Counted from the first letter of the stretch, positions 26,039-37,263 are shown. The stretch: 64,000 nucleotides of DNA from JAEWWD01 sp964440115 (GCA_964440115.1 CAYTPV010000011.1:1-64000), one strand, 5' to 3'. The notes: generated by a model not told the origin, from the sequence alone. Translations and numbers: made by a program.

Positions 26039-26090
26039 GTAATTATTTCTTAATAATCGTTTGACAGTATTGTTACCGCAGGTGTACAGT
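26039..26090 (+). promoter_or_regulatory. Promoter of array member 13
   Basis: GTAAT and CTTAAT boxes at an 11-bp step, TTGACA (26061-26066), 18 bp, TACAGT (26085-26090). Confidence 0.75.
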
Positions 26091-26133
26091 TTATGCACCG
26101 ATACTGCAATTGAATAAGGGAGGGCGTACGATT

Positions 26134-27219
26134 ATGAAGAAGCTGTTCACATTATTGCTGGTGCTGCTGCTTTGCGTGGGTCTCACTGTACCCGCGATGG
26201 CATTCACCAGCGACACTTCCGAGGAAGAGGATCATCCTTATGACCTTTCCATCTACCTGGTGGATTATGAAGACAACGACTTGTTCGGCCTTGTCGCGCT
26301 GCCGGCATCCGACCGCGGCTATGCAAAGAATGAAATCGTAGCGGCGGTTGTGCAGCTGGTCGTCCCCGAAGACGAGGAAATCACCACTGACGAATACGGC
26401 ACAATGGTATTCGGCGGCGAGAATGTCGACCTCGACGTGACGGATAACTATGATGGCAACCATATTTCCCTGGAGAGTAAGCTCGCTACCGGCAGCATGA
26501 TAGCCGTTGAGAGCAAGCTCAGAGACGATGAGATCGTGTTCCACATCACCAAGCTGCCCGGCGACAATACCTACAAATGGCTGTTCTTCGCCAAAGTGAC
26601 GGATGATGACGCGTCGCTTTACGCCAAACTCATCGACGGCATAGGCTCGCACGGCTTCTGTAAGAATCAGCTGATCGTAGAGCTCAGCGGCGATATTTAT
26701 GGCGTTCATAAATATTACAACAGCGATAAAGGCGGTTGGTACCTGATCACCTATCATGATGGCGGCCATCTCGTTGGCATCTATCTCTTTGTAGATGAAG
26801 ATTATGTCACCGAAGGAATGGCGATTAATCTTGATATGCAGCAGGGCGATGATGAACAAGATGCAGTTGCGCTTGGCGTGAACACCGCTAACAAGCTGGG
26901 TATCGTAGAAGGTGCTATCATCGACACAGGTGACGATGCTGAAGATTATCTTGATGTTTATCAAGATGTCGTCGTGGACGTATTCGGGATGGATTACTTC
27001 AAAATCGGCAATTATCTCAGAGACTCCTTCTTTGAGGATATGGTATCCGGCGACACCATTATCGCAACAGTGGATATCAAACCCTGGACCGCGTATGTCA
27101 CCGTGCCCACCGAGGTAGTCGTAGACCCGCCCAAGACCGGCGACGCCGCCAGCCTGATGGGATTTGTGATGGTCGCGCTTTCCGCCGCCGGCACGCTTGC
27201 ACTCAAAAGACGGTTCTAG
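26134..27219 (+). CDS. Array member 13, PPKTG-anchored surface protein
   Basis: 361 residues from the ATG at 26134 after GGGAGGG. Variable region 1 (NHISLESKLATGSMIAVESKLRDDEIVFHIT) is related to members 15 and 17. Variable region 2 has YNSDKGGWYLITYHDGGHLVGIYLFVDEDY, whose GGWY core recalls member 8. An insertion (NLDMQQGDDEQDAV) precedes LGVNTANKLG. The anchor is DPPKTGDAASLMGF, tail KRRF. Confidence 0.92.
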   Translation: MKKLFTLLLVLLLCVGLTVPAMAFTSDTSEEEDHPYDLSIYLVDYEDNDLFGLVALPASDRGYAKNEIVAAVVQLVVPEDEEITTDEYGTMVFGGENVDLDVTDNYDGNHISLESKLATGSMIAVESKLRDDEIVFHITKLPGDNTYKWLFFAKVTDDDASLYAKLIDGIGSHGFCKNQLIVELSGDIYGVHKYYNSDKGGWYLITYHDGGHLVGIYLFVDEDYVTEGMAINLDMQQGDDEQDAVALGVNTANKLGIVEGAIIDTGDDAEDYLDVYQDVVVDVFGMDYFKIGNYLRDSFFEDMVSGDTIIATVDIKPWTAYVTVPTEVVVDPPKTGDAASLMGFVMVALSAAGTLALKRRF

Positions 27220-27270
27220 TTAATGAAAAGGCTATTCTAGTAAATGAAGAGGTACTATTGATATAGCCAA

Positions 27271-27303
27271 CTGCGCCCGCCATTTCTGGCGGGCGCAGTT
27301 TCC
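27271..27303 (+). terminator. Terminator of array member 13
   Basis: CTGCGCCCGCC/GGCGGGCGCAG stem, then a short T-run. Between the stop and the stem an imperfect 20-base repeat (TTCTAGTTAATGA / TTCTAGTAAATGA) duplicates the stop region. Confidence 0.7.
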
Positions 27304-27446
27304 CTGTATGTAACAATTTATTCATAAATACGATTGACCAAGCGGGACATGCAAGCACCGAATCATACGGGCGTTCTTGCAAAAAACAGCCATATTTTCT
27401 TGCGTTGGCCTATATACTGAATCAGTGCGGCGTGTCGATTTTTGAT

Positions 27447-27498
27447 GTAACCATTTCTTAATATTTTCATTGACACTATCACCCGGCGATGATACAGT
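27447..27498 (+). promoter_or_regulatory. Promoter of array member 14
   Basis: GTAAC and CTTAAT boxes, TTGACA (27470-27475), 17 bp, TACAGT (27493-27498). Confidence 0.75.
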
Positions 27499-27554
27499 AT
27501 AGTCACCAGGAATGCCCAACATTACTAACGCATGTCAGAGAGGGGTATTGCAAT

Positions 27555-28676
27555 ATGAAGAAGCTGATCCCCATTGTGCTAGTACTGCTGCTCTTTATGC
27601 CGCTTGCCGTGCCCGCCGCGGCATTTACGGGTGATACCCGGAAGACTGTCTCGACGGAAGCATACAAGCTTCATATTTATCTTGTGGAATACGAAGCAAG
27701 AGGCATGCTTACGGAAGCTTCACTGCCCGAAACAGACAGGGCCTACGCCAAGAACGAAATCGTTGCGGCTGTCGCCGAACTTTATGTGCCCGAAGACGAC
27801 GAAATCACGGGCAATGATTACGGCAAGCTCGTATTCGGCGGCGAAAACGTCAGCCTGAATGTGGCGGATAATCGGGATACCGCCGGCAATATCGATATGG
27901 AAATCAACGACGCTGTATCCGACGATGCGGATATCACCACGTTTTCCTCGCTGGTCGATGATGAAATCGTAACGCGCATCAACAGCCTGCCCGGTGAAAA
28001 TACCTACAAATGGCTGTTCTTTGCAAAAGTAACGGACGACGATGCTTCCCTGTACGCCAAACTCATCGACGGCGACGGCAACGAAGGTTTTGGCTCGGAC
28101 GACGTGATGGAAGCTACGCTTGAGGGTACGAATTACCTCGTATGGAAAACGACGCCGGATCAGGACGGCGATTTTTCTTACATCATCGCAGTGATCGACA
28201 GCGGCAGCGACTATTATAAATCCGAAATCCGCATAGATGTGGACGACACACATAAATCGCAGGGCATGAGCATCGATATCGACGGCGGGCAGGGCCTCGC
28301 TTACGCCCCCGCTGCACTTGGGGTGAACACAGCCGGCAAGCTCGGCGTTGTCGATCCGCTCAACAAAGCCAAAATACTCACGGACGGCAGCCTGTACGAC
28401 GATATCATGGATATTTACAACGGCATCGTCGAAGGCATATTCGGCATGGATTATTATTTTATAGGCAACTTTGTGCGCGATTCCTTCTTTGAGGATCTCG
28501 TTTCCGCCAACACCATTGTCTCGACGGTGAACATAAAGCCCTATGCCGCCTATGTCATCGTGCCGGATACCGTAGTCGCCAACCCGCCCAAAACGGGCGA
28601 CGCTGCAAGCATTCTCGGCTTTGGCATGATCGCGCTTGCAGGCGCGGGTGTGCTGTTGCTCAGGAAGCGCCGTTGA
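27555..28676 (+). CDS. Array member 14, PPKTG-anchored surface protein
   Basis: 373 residues from the ATG at 27555 after AGAGGGG. The most divergent block A: LVEYEARGMLTEASLPETDRAYAKNEIVAAVAEL replaces the DDNDLFG stretch. The N-terminal linker is basic (TGDTRKTVSTEAYKLH). Variable region 2 (EATLEGTNYLVWKTTPDQDGD) is distinctive. Block D has YNGIVEGIFGMDYYFIGNFVRDSFFE. The anchor is NPPKTGDAASILGF, tail RKRR. Confidence 0.9.
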   Translation: MKKLIPIVLVLLLFMPLAVPAAAFTGDTRKTVSTEAYKLHIYLVEYEARGMLTEASLPETDRAYAKNEIVAAVAELYVPEDDEITGNDYGKLVFGGENVSLNVADNRDTAGNIDMEINDAVSDDADITTFSSLVDDEIVTRINSLPGENTYKWLFFAKVTDDDASLYAKLIDGDGNEGFGSDDVMEATLEGTNYLVWKTTPDQDGDFSYIIAVIDSGSDYYKSEIRIDVDDTHKSQGMSIDIDGGQGLAYAPAALGVNTAGKLGVVDPLNKAKILTDGSLYDDIMDIYNGIVEGIFGMDYYFIGNFVRDSFFEDLVSANTIVSTVNIKPYAAYVIVPDTVVANPPKTGDAASILGFGMIALAGAGVLLLRKRR

Positions 28677-28700
28677 GTATGACTGCTCATGTTTTTTTGT

Positions 28701-28728
28701 GCCCGCCTGTACAGGCGGGCATTTTTTT
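28701..28728 (+). terminator. Terminator of array member 14
   Basis: A perfect GCCCGCCTGT/ACAGGCGGGC stem with T7. Confidence 0.85.
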
Positions 28729-28895
28729 ATAGCGCAATTCAAACGTATTACTATTATTCCGCAATACATTTGTAACTATTTTTGTATTTGCAAGCCCTGA
28801 ATTCGTGCGTTTCAGATGCGAATGATTCGTTTGAATGACCTAATTATTCTGGATTTCTTGCTTATTTGGGTGCGCCGGAATTAAACGCAAATTCT

Positions 28896-28946
28896 GTAAC
28901 TTTTTCTTAATATTCTATTGACAAGTCATGATGCCCATGATACAGT
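28896..28946 (+). promoter_or_regulatory. Promoter of array member 15
   Basis: GTAAC and CTTAAT boxes at an 11-bp step, TTGACA (28918-28923), 17 bp, TACAGT (28941-28946). Confidence 0.75.
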
Positions 28947-28997
28947 GTTGCCATCAACTCTACCAATATTTACAAGACTATGAGGGGGGCATCTATT

Positions 28998-30107
28998 ATG
29001 AAGAAGCTGCTGACCTTGCTTCTCGTGCTGCTGCTGTCTGTGGGCTTGGCCGTGCCCGCACTCGCGTTTACCAGCGACACCTCTGAGAAAGAGGATCATC
29101 CCTACGATCTTTCGATTTACCTTGTGGAGTATGAAGACAACGATCTGTTTGGCTTCGCCACTCTCCCGCCTTCTGACCGCGGCTATGCCAAGAACGAAAT
29201 CGTAGCGGCGGTAGTCGAGCTGTTCGTCCCCGAAGATGAAGAAATCACCACCGATGAATACGGCACGCTTGTATTCGGCGGCGATAACGTCGACCTCGAT
29301 GTGAAGGATAATTATAACGCTGCGGGCGATATCGACCTGCTGGATAAAATTCAGGCCGGCAGCAGCATCGTGGTTGAATCAGATCTGAACGACGACGAGA
29401 TCGTATTCCACATTACGAAACTCGACGGCGACTATACCTACAAGTGGCTGTTCTTCGCCAAAGTCACCGATGACGACGCTTCGCTCTACGCCAAGCTCAT
29501 CGACGGCAATGGCGTCGTTAAGCCTCCTGAATCTGAACACCAAACGATTGATCTTACCTTGAGCGGCGTTAACTACCGGGTTAGAAAGTACGGCCCAGAC
29601 CCTGACGACAATTATCAATACGGGATTTTTATCTTGAGCGGCGATTATGAATACGCCGGAATTTACCTGGACGTCGATAAAGATGACAAAACCATTGGTA
29701 TGATAATCAATCCCACCGGCGGGCATTTCGAAAAGGATTACTTCGCTCTGGGTGTGAACACCAAAAACGAGCTGGGCATCGTCGATCCCGACAACCCGGC
29801 AAAGATACTCACGGAAGGCGACGATTTTGACGACGTGATGGATGTTTACAATGATGTCGTAGTCGATGTATTCGGATTTGACTACTTCAAAATCGGCAAT
29901 TACCTCCGGTATTCCTACTTTGAGGATCTCGTATCCGGCGATACCATCATCGCCACCGTGGATATCAAGCCCTTTACGCCATATGTGACGGTGCCGGATG
30001 TTGTCGTGGTCGATCCCCCGAAAACAGGCGACGCGGCAAGCATCATGGGCGTTGTGATGGTTGCGCTGTCCTTTGCCGGAACGGCGATGCTCAAAAAGCG
30101 CGGATAA
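28998..30107 (+). CDS. Array member 15, PPKTG-anchored surface protein
   Basis: 369 residues from the ATG at 28998 after AGGGGGG. Signal peptide ends ALA23. Variable region 1 (NYNAAGDIDLLDKIQAGSSIVVESDLNDDEI) is nearly shared with member 17. Variable region 2 is Pro/Asp-rich (PPESEHQTIDLTLSGVNYRVRKYGPDPDD). An insertion (NPTGGHFEKDYFA) precedes LGVNTKNELGIVDPDNPAKILTEGDDF. The anchor is DPPKTGDAASIMGV, tail KKRG. Confidence 0.92.
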   Translation: MKKLLTLLLVLLLSVGLAVPALAFTSDTSEKEDHPYDLSIYLVEYEDNDLFGFATLPPSDRGYAKNEIVAAVVELFVPEDEEITTDEYGTLVFGGDNVDLDVKDNYNAAGDIDLLDKIQAGSSIVVESDLNDDEIVFHITKLDGDYTYKWLFFAKVTDDDASLYAKLIDGNGVVKPPESEHQTIDLTLSGVNYRVRKYGPDPDDNYQYGIFILSGDYEYAGIYLDVDKDDKTIGMIINPTGGHFEKDYFALGVNTKNELGIVDPDNPAKILTEGDDFDDVMDVYNDVVVDVFGFDYFKIGNYLRYSYFEDLVSGDTIIATVDIKPFTPYVTVPDVVVVDPPKTGDAASIMGVVMVALSFAGTAMLKKRG

Positions 30108-30125
30108 TCTTACTTCAATACCATC

Positions 30126-30152
30126 AAAAGCCCGCTTTGCGGGCTTTTTTAT
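30126..30152 (+). terminator. Terminator of array member 15
   Basis: AAAAGCCCGC/GCGGGCTTTT stem with T6. Confidence 0.8.
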
Positions 30153-30226
30153 TGCAGCATTCCCTTGCGGCACTGCATGCAATCTGCAAAATGGCAAATA
30201 TATTGTTCTCATCTGTCTATTCCCGC

Positions 30227-30256
30227 TTGACCCAACCATAAATAACCCGATATTGT
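30227..30256 (+). promoter_or_regulatory. Promoter of array member 16
   Basis: TTGACC (30227-30232), 18 bp, TATTGT (30251-30256), a weaker match than its neighbours and without the phased TAAT boxes. Confidence 0.6.
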
Positions 30257-30310
30257 GATTAAGAATGCTTTTCCATTTTCCTTCCATATCAAAACAAAAG
30301 GGGATACTGC

Positions 30311-31432
30311 ATGAAGAAATTGTTTGCTCTGACTGTAGCCGTTCTGCTCTCACTGAGCCTTGCCGTGCCCGCGCTCGCGTTCACCGGCGATACGGCCGAC
30401 GATGTGGATCATCCGTATGATCTTAAGATTTACCTTGTCGAATATGATGACAACGACCTGTTCGGCCTCGCCTCGCTGCCCCCATCCGATCGCGGATACG
30501 CCAAAAACGAGATCGTAGCGGCAGTGGTAGAACTGATTGTTCCCGAGGATGAGGAAATCCTTTTTGGTGAATATGGCACACTCGTATTCGGCGGTGAGAA
30601 CGTCGATCTCGACGTAGCTGACAATTATAACAACGCCGACGATATTGACCTTGCAACCACCGATAATATTGGGGATCTGGCAGTCGGTGCTTACATTCTT
30701 GAACCTTACCTTATCGACGACGAAATCCTTATCGGTATCGGCGAGTATGATGGCTTTATCGGCGAGGAAACATATAAATGGTTATTCTTCGCCAAGGTTA
30801 CAGGCGACGACGCCTCCCTCTACGCCAAGTTGACTGACGGAAGCAAGTATGATGAATTTGAGGAAGATAAAGACCGGGAAGTGCTCGAAATCACCTTGAG
30901 CGGAGTGGAATACAATATCTATTTCGAGGTCGATGCGGATGAACTGTCTTATCAAATCGAGTGGGACGATGACGACGGCATTTATAGCTTTGTCATACTG
31001 ACCGACGAGGATTATAAGTCCACCGGTATGCTGGTGTACATCGAGAATGATGATTACGACAGATATTTCTCCCTAGGCGTGAACACCAAGGGCGAACTGG
31101 GCGTTGTTGATCCTGACAACCCTGCCAAGATACTGACTTCCGGCGATCTTTATGATGACGTTATGGATATCTACAAGGATGTTGTGGTCGACGTGTTCGG
31201 TCTTGACTACTTCAATATCGGCAACTACGTACGCAAGTCATTCTTTGAAAATCTCGTATCCCCCGATACCATCATCTCCACTGTAAATATCGCTCCCTTC
31301 ACGGCGTATGTCACCGTTCCCGACAACATCGTGGTCGATCCCCCGAAGACGGGCGATGCCGCGAGCATCATGGGCTTTGTGATGGTTGCTCTGTCCTTTG
31401 CGGGAACAGCGCTTCTCAAGAAACGCAGCTAA
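30311..31432 (+). CDS. Array member 16, PPKTG-anchored surface protein
   Basis: 373 residues after AAAAGGGG. Signal peptide MKKLFALTVAVLLSLSLAVPALA23. Variable region 1 is Ile/Asp-rich (NADDIDLATTDNIGDLAVGAYILEPYLIDDEI) and the link to block B is unusually long (GIGEYDGFIGEETYKW). Variable region 2 (SGVEYNIYFEVDADELSYQIEWDDDDG) is strongly acidic and Tyr-rich. Block D: YKDVVVDVFGLDYFNIGNYVRKSFFE. The anchor is DPPKTGDAASIMGF, tail KKRS. Confidence 0.92.
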   Translation: MKKLFALTVAVLLSLSLAVPALAFTGDTADDVDHPYDLKIYLVEYDDNDLFGLASLPPSDRGYAKNEIVAAVVELIVPEDEEILFGEYGTLVFGGENVDLDVADNYNNADDIDLATTDNIGDLAVGAYILEPYLIDDEILIGIGEYDGFIGEETYKWLFFAKVTGDDASLYAKLTDGSKYDEFEEDKDREVLEITLSGVEYNIYFEVDADELSYQIEWDDDDGIYSFVILTDEDYKSTGMLVYIENDDYDRYFSLGVNTKGELGVVDPDNPAKILTSGDLYDDVMDIYKDVVVDVFGLDYFNIGNYVRKSFFENLVSPDTIISTVNIAPFTAYVTVPDNIVVDPPKTGDAASIMGFVMVALSFAGTALLKKRS

Positions 31433-31451
31433 ATACCCAATGGTGTTCCGC

Positions 31452-31482
31452 GCCCGCCGAAGCTTCGGCGGGTGCATTTTTT
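31452..31482 (+). terminator. Terminator of array member 16
   Basis: GCCCGCCGAAGC/GCTTCGGCGGGTGC stem with T6. Confidence 0.8.
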
Positions 31483-31605
31483 CACATATATCTGTAATAT
31501 TTCAATGGTCATTGCTCGAATCGACTTTGCGAATGACTCACTTGAACTTAAGATTCCTACTGAAATTCCAGCATCTGTATTCCACCAAAAAACGAAGGTA
31601 ATTCC

Positions 31606-31656
31606 GTAATTAATTCTTAACATTTCATTGACAAGCCATGCTCCGCATGGTAAAGT
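31606..31656 (+). promoter_or_regulatory. Promoter of array member 17
   Basis: GTAAT and CTTAAC boxes at an 11-bp step, TTGACA (31628-31633), 17 bp, TAAAGT (31651-31656). Confidence 0.75.
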
Positions 31657-31706
31657 TTATTCATCAACATTTCCATTTTTTACACACAATGAGGGGGAAT
31701 TCCATT

Positions 31707-32825
31707 ATGAAGAAGCTGCTGACATTGCTGCTGGTACTGTTGCTGGCCGTGGGCTTGGCCGTGCCCGCACTGGCGTTTTCCAGCGACACCTCCGAAGATG
31801 AGGATCATCCCTACGATCTGAAGATTTACCTCGTAGAGTACGAAGACAACGATCTGTTCGGCTTCGCCACTCTGCCGCCGTCTGACCGCGGCTATGCCAA
31901 GAACGAGATCGTTGCAGCGGTTGTTGAGCTGGCAATTCCCGAAGATGAAAAGATCACCAGCGGCGATTACGAAACGCTCGTGTTCGGCGGCGATAACGTG
32001 GGCCTCGATGTGGCGGATAACTATAACGCCGCGGGCGATATCGAACTGCTGGATAAAATTCAGGCCGGCAGTGCCATCAGCGTAAATTCTAAGCTTATCG
32101 ACGACGAAATCGTATTTGACATTACAAGCCTCGATGGCGACTATACTTACAAATGGCTGTTCTTCGCGAAGGTCACCGATGACGACGCGTCGCTGTATGC
32201 GAAGCTGATCGACGGCACTGACTTCCATACCGAAGCTACCTTCGGTGAGGAAGACAAGGGTTACCTGTATATTACGCTGGATGGTGTTGCATATGATATC
32301 CATAATACCGACACAGGCTCCGGCGATTTCCAGTATATCATTTCCGTTTGCGAAGGCGGCGATTATGAAGATGCTGCCATCATACTCGACGTCGATAAAG
32401 ATAACAAAACCATCGGCATGACAATTAAACTCGCCCGCGGAGATGATCCAGAGGATTTCTTCGCGCTGGGCGTGAACACCAAAAACGAGCTGGGCATCGT
32501 CGATCCCGACAACCCGGCAAAGATACTCACGGACGGCGATGACTACGACGACGTGATGGATGTTTACAATGACGTCGTGGTGGATGTGTTTGGGCTTGAT
32601 TATTTCAAAATCGGCAACTACCTCCGCGATTCCTTCTTCGAGGATCTCGTATCCGGCGATACCATTATCGCCACCGTGGATATCGCTCCCTTTACGGCGT
32701 ATGTCACTGTTCCTGACAGCATCGTGGTCGATCCCCCGAAGACCGGCGATGCCGCAAGCATCATGGGCTTCGTGATGGTTGCGCTTGCAGGCAGCGGCGC
32801 GCTGCTCCTTAAAAAGCGCGGGTAA
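31707..32825 (+). CDS. Array member 17, PPKTG-anchored surface protein
   Basis: 372 residues from the ATG at 31707 after GAGGGGG. Closely related to member 15 in the signal peptide, variable region 1 and the LGVNTKNELGIVDPDNPAKILTDGDDYDD segment. Variable region 2 differs (TDFHTEATFGEEDKGYLYITLDGVAYDI). This repeats the pattern of close ends with a replaced centre. The anchor is DPPKTGDAASIMGF, tail KKRG. Confidence 0.92.
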   Translation: MKKLLTLLLVLLLAVGLAVPALAFSSDTSEDEDHPYDLKIYLVEYEDNDLFGFATLPPSDRGYAKNEIVAAVVELAIPEDEKITSGDYETLVFGGDNVGLDVADNYNAAGDIELLDKIQAGSAISVNSKLIDDEIVFDITSLDGDYTYKWLFFAKVTDDDASLYAKLIDGTDFHTEATFGEEDKGYLYITLDGVAYDIHNTDTGSGDFQYIISVCEGGDYEDAAIILDVDKDNKTIGMTIKLARGDDPEDFFALGVNTKNELGIVDPDNPAKILTDGDDYDDVMDVYNDVVVDVFGLDYFKIGNYLRDSFFEDLVSGDTIIATVDIAPFTAYVTVPDSIVVDPPKTGDAASIMGFVMVALAGSGALLLKKRG

Positions 32826-32857
32826 TGCATCTCCAGACTTCAGATGAACCAAATAAC

Positions 32858-32885
32858 AAAAAGCCCGCCGTATGGCGGGCTTTTT
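32858..32885 (+). terminator. Terminator of array member 17
   Basis: AAGCCCGCC/GGCGGGCTT stem with T5. Confidence 0.8.
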
Positions 32886-32901
32886 CATCGCCGTTAATGG
32901 C

Positions 32902-32953
32902 TTAACGTATTCTTAATGACTCTGTTGACAGACTTTATAGCGGATGTTAGATT
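32902..32953 (+). promoter_or_regulatory. Promoter of array member 18
   Basis: TTAAC and CTTAAT boxes, TTGACA (32925-32930), 17 bp, TAGATT (32948-32953). Confidence 0.72.
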
Positions 32954-33005
32954 AATCTACATATATATCTTGCGTTTCCTTTCATATTTTCATGGGGGTA
33001 TACAA

Positions 33006-34148
33006 ATGAAGAAGCTTCTTACGCTCCTGTTGGTTTTTGCGCTCACGCTGGGCCTTGGCGCGCCCGCGTTGGCGTTTACCAACGACAATACCGCAAAAGA
33101 CAAAGTACCCTACGACCTTTCTATTTATCTCGTGGAATACGACGATAACGATCTGTTCGGCCTCGCTTCCCTGCCGCAATCCGATCGCGGCTATGCCAAG
33201 AACGAAATCGTTGCGGCGGTCGTGGAGCTGTACGTTCCTAAAGACGAAACGATCCAGCCGCCGGATAATCTCTTCCTGAAAATCAGCGGTGAGAACGTAG
33301 AACTTGATATAACGGAAAACTACGAAAACGGGATTTTATCGCTCAAGAAATCATTTGAAGCTGACCCCCCCGACGCCGATGTTTCTGAACCGATTTGGGA
33401 TACAGCCTTTCCGTTACCGGGCATGGGCGATCATGAAGCATTCTATATGACGATCGGCAGATTAGCCGGAGAAACGACCTGCCGCTGGCTGCTCTTTGCA
33501 AAGGTCACCGGTGACGACGCCTCCCTGACCGCCAAGCTTATAGACGGTGAATACCCGGATTATGAGTTGACCAATAACAGCGCGTTAGGCCTTACGCTGG
33601 ATGGGGTCCAATATATAATTGGAACAGCAGATAATGTAGATGCGGACAAGCATAGTATATACTCTATTTTCGTCGGTTCCGGCAGCGACTATACTGGCAG
33701 TATAATTCTTATCGAAACCGATAAGGATCATAAATCCATCGGCATGACCATCCTGCCGGATGGCAGCGAGTGGGGCATACTCGGTGTAGGTACCAATGGC
33801 AAATTGGGCGTAATGCGCTACTCCAATCCCGCCGTGCTGCTGACTTCCGGTGATTACTACGAGGATATCATGGACATCTACAACGACGTAGTCGTAGATG
33901 TGTTCGGCCTCGACTACATGCTAATTGGCAACTACGTGCGCAACTCCTTCTTCAACGCCATGGTCTCCCCCAGAACGCTCATCGCCACCGTGGATATCGC
34001 TCCCTTCACGGCGTATGTCACCGTTCCCGACAACATCGTGGTCGATCCCCCGAAGACGGGCGACGCCGCAAGCATACTTGGCTTCATCATGGTTGCCCTG
34101 TCCGGTGCGGGCGGAGCATCCGCTCTGCTCCTCAAAAAGCGCGGGTAA
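33006..34148 (+). CDS. Array member 18, PPKTG-anchored surface protein
   Basis: 380 residues from the ATG at 33006 after GGGGG. The N-terminal linker is NDNTAKDKVPYDLS. Variable region 1 is long and Pro-rich (EADPPDADVSEPIWDTAFPLPGMGDHEAFYM). Block B is altered to TTCRWLLFAKVTGDDASLTAKL. Block C gives LGVGTNGKLGVM instead of LGVNTKNELG. The anchor DPPKTGDAASILGF is followed by a longer hydrophobic stretch with an extra GGASA before LLLKKRG. This is the last gene of the uninterrupted array. Confidence 0.92.
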   Translation: MKKLLTLLLVFALTLGLGAPALAFTNDNTAKDKVPYDLSIYLVEYDDNDLFGLASLPQSDRGYAKNEIVAAVVELYVPKDETIQPPDNLFLKISGENVELDITENYENGILSLKKSFEADPPDADVSEPIWDTAFPLPGMGDHEAFYMTIGRLAGETTCRWLLFAKVTGDDASLTAKLIDGEYPDYELTNNSALGLTLDGVQYIIGTADNVDADKHSIYSIFVGSGSDYTGSIILIETDKDHKSIGMTILPDGSEWGILGVGTNGKLGVMRYSNPAVLLTSGDYYEDIMDIYNDVVVDVFGLDYMLIGNYVRNSFFNAMVSPRTLIATVDIAPFTAYVTVPDNIVVDPPKTGDAASILGFIMVALSGAGGASALLLKKRG

Positions 34149-34179
34149 GCAACCGCAGCAATACGATCTACCTGACAGC

Positions 34180-34212
34180 GCCCGCCCGGCATTCGCCCGG
34201 CGGGCAATTTTT
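34180..34212 (+). terminator. Terminator of array member 18
   Basis: GCCCGCC/GGCGGGC stem with internal CCGG pairing and a T5 run. Confidence 0.75.
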
Positions 34213-34245
34213 CGCCTGTTTCTGCCGCTTTTCGCGCACGGCAGG

Positions 34246-34275
34246 TTGACAAATCGCTTATGAACGGGTTAGAAT
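34246..34275 (+). promoter_or_regulatory. leuS promoter
   Basis: TTGACA (34246-34251), 18 bp, TAGAAT (34270-34275), immediately before the T-box leader. Confidence 0.75.
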
Positions 34276-34279
34276 AACA

Positions 34280-34560
34280 GCATCTGCGATAAGCTAAGCT
34301 TGAGCATATCGCTACATATTGCGTAGAAGTGGAGCCGTTTCCCATCCCCGTTCCCGCAGAGAGCCGCCAGTTGGTGAAAGGCGGCGGATCGGGCAGCAAA
34401 CGATCTCGCCACGGAGCACCGCGAATAAACCCGTTCTCGGGCGCAAGCGCGGCGTAACCCCCATGTTGCGGGGGCATGAGGCGGCAGGGTATTCTGCCGC
34501 GAAAAAGAGTGGTACCACGATAGCCTCGTCTCTTTGCCTGAGACGGGGCTACTTTTATGA
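34280..34560 (+). promoter_or_regulatory. T-box leader (leucine) of leuS
   Basis: T-box RNAs sense uncharged tRNA and switch between termination and antitermination. The AGAGAGCCGCC...GGTGAAAGGCGGC stem-I apical motif lies at 34356-34385, a candidate CTC leucine specifier at 34405-34407, the T-box core GAGTGGTACCACG at about 34506-34518, and the competing terminator TAGCCTCGTCTC/GAGACGGGGCTA with TTTT ends near 34555. The downstream leucyl-tRNA synthetase fits the Leu specifier. The exact specifier choice is inferred. Confidence 0.9.
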
Positions 34561-34588
34561 ATACGGACACCATGGAGGATGGACATAC

Positions 34589-36994
<2,406 letters not shown>

Positions 36995-37010
36995 CAACAA
37001 AACGAACAGA

Positions 37011-37037
37011 AAGGAGCGGGGTACCGCTCCTTTTTTG
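37011..37037 (+). terminator. Terminator of leuS
   Basis: AAGGAGCGG/CCGCTCCTT stem with T6. Confidence 0.85.
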
Positions 37038-37107
37038 ATGGAAAAGCTTACAGATACAACTCCAAAGCGCTTCCGGCGCATACTAGCCTCAAAAGGAGGC
37101 TATACCC

Positions 37108-37263
37108 ATGCAAAACAGAAAACCGCGGAAATTAAAAACGATTGGCCGTGATCAGGTTGAGAAAAACGGCAATGTGCTGATAACGGACGAGAATGGCCGG
37201 CTGCCGTTGGACGAGGACGTCATGGTGACGCACGGCAGCGTAGTCAACCCGCACGACGGCTAA
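37108..37263 (+). CDS. Small 51-residue hypothetical protein
   Basis: Begins MQNRKPRKLKTIGRDQ and ends VVNPHDG. An AAAGGAGGC ribosome site lies 8 bases before the ATG, and a terminator follows the stop, so expression is plausible. The N terminus is basic and the C-terminal half acidic. There is no transmembrane segment or signal peptide. No family is recognised; it is a free-standing small gene between leuS and array member 19. Confidence 0.65.
   Translation: MQNRKPRKLKTIGRDQVEKNGNVLITDENGRLPLDEDVMVTHGSVVNPHDG

Larger units (their letters stand above)
9886..34148 (+). other. Tandem array of PPKTG-anchored acidic surface proteins
   Basis: Seventeen complete genes and one 5'-truncated relic lie head-to-tail on one strand (members 1-18; the relic is number 3). 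Member 19 at 37404 lies outside this span. The shared architecture is a signal peptide of exactly 23 residues, block A (LVEYxDNDLFG..LPxSDRGYAKNEIVAAVxEL), variable region 1, block B (TYKWLFFAKVTDDDASLYAKL), variable region 2, block C (DEDYxSTGM then LGVNTKxELG), block D (MDVYNDVVVDVFGxDYFxIGNYVRDSFFE) and the anchor (PPKTGD, a hydrophobic stretch, then RKRG). PPKTG is a known substrate motif of C. difficile sortase B ([S/P]PXTG). I do not recognise the extracellular domain; it is Asp/Glu-rich with repeated short acidic runs, so cation binding is possible but unproven. Confidence 0.9.

Noticed and set aside
9970..32888. Long antisense open frames opposite most array genes
   Set aside because: They arise from the same codon bias in every paralogue, lack starts with ribosome sites and have no protein-like features.
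9886..34148. A CRISPR-like or integron-like periodic structure
   Set aside because: The period is a full gene of 1.1-1.5 kb. The GGTTCCC/GGGAACC words do not fit the attC core pattern (GTTRRRY/RYYYAAC), and no integrase or cas gene is present.
9886..34148. Phase variation by homopolymer slippage or promoter inversion
   Set aside because: No long homopolymer lies in the coding starts or promoters, all genes face the same way, and no recombinase gene is present; gene conversion explains the mosaic pattern better.
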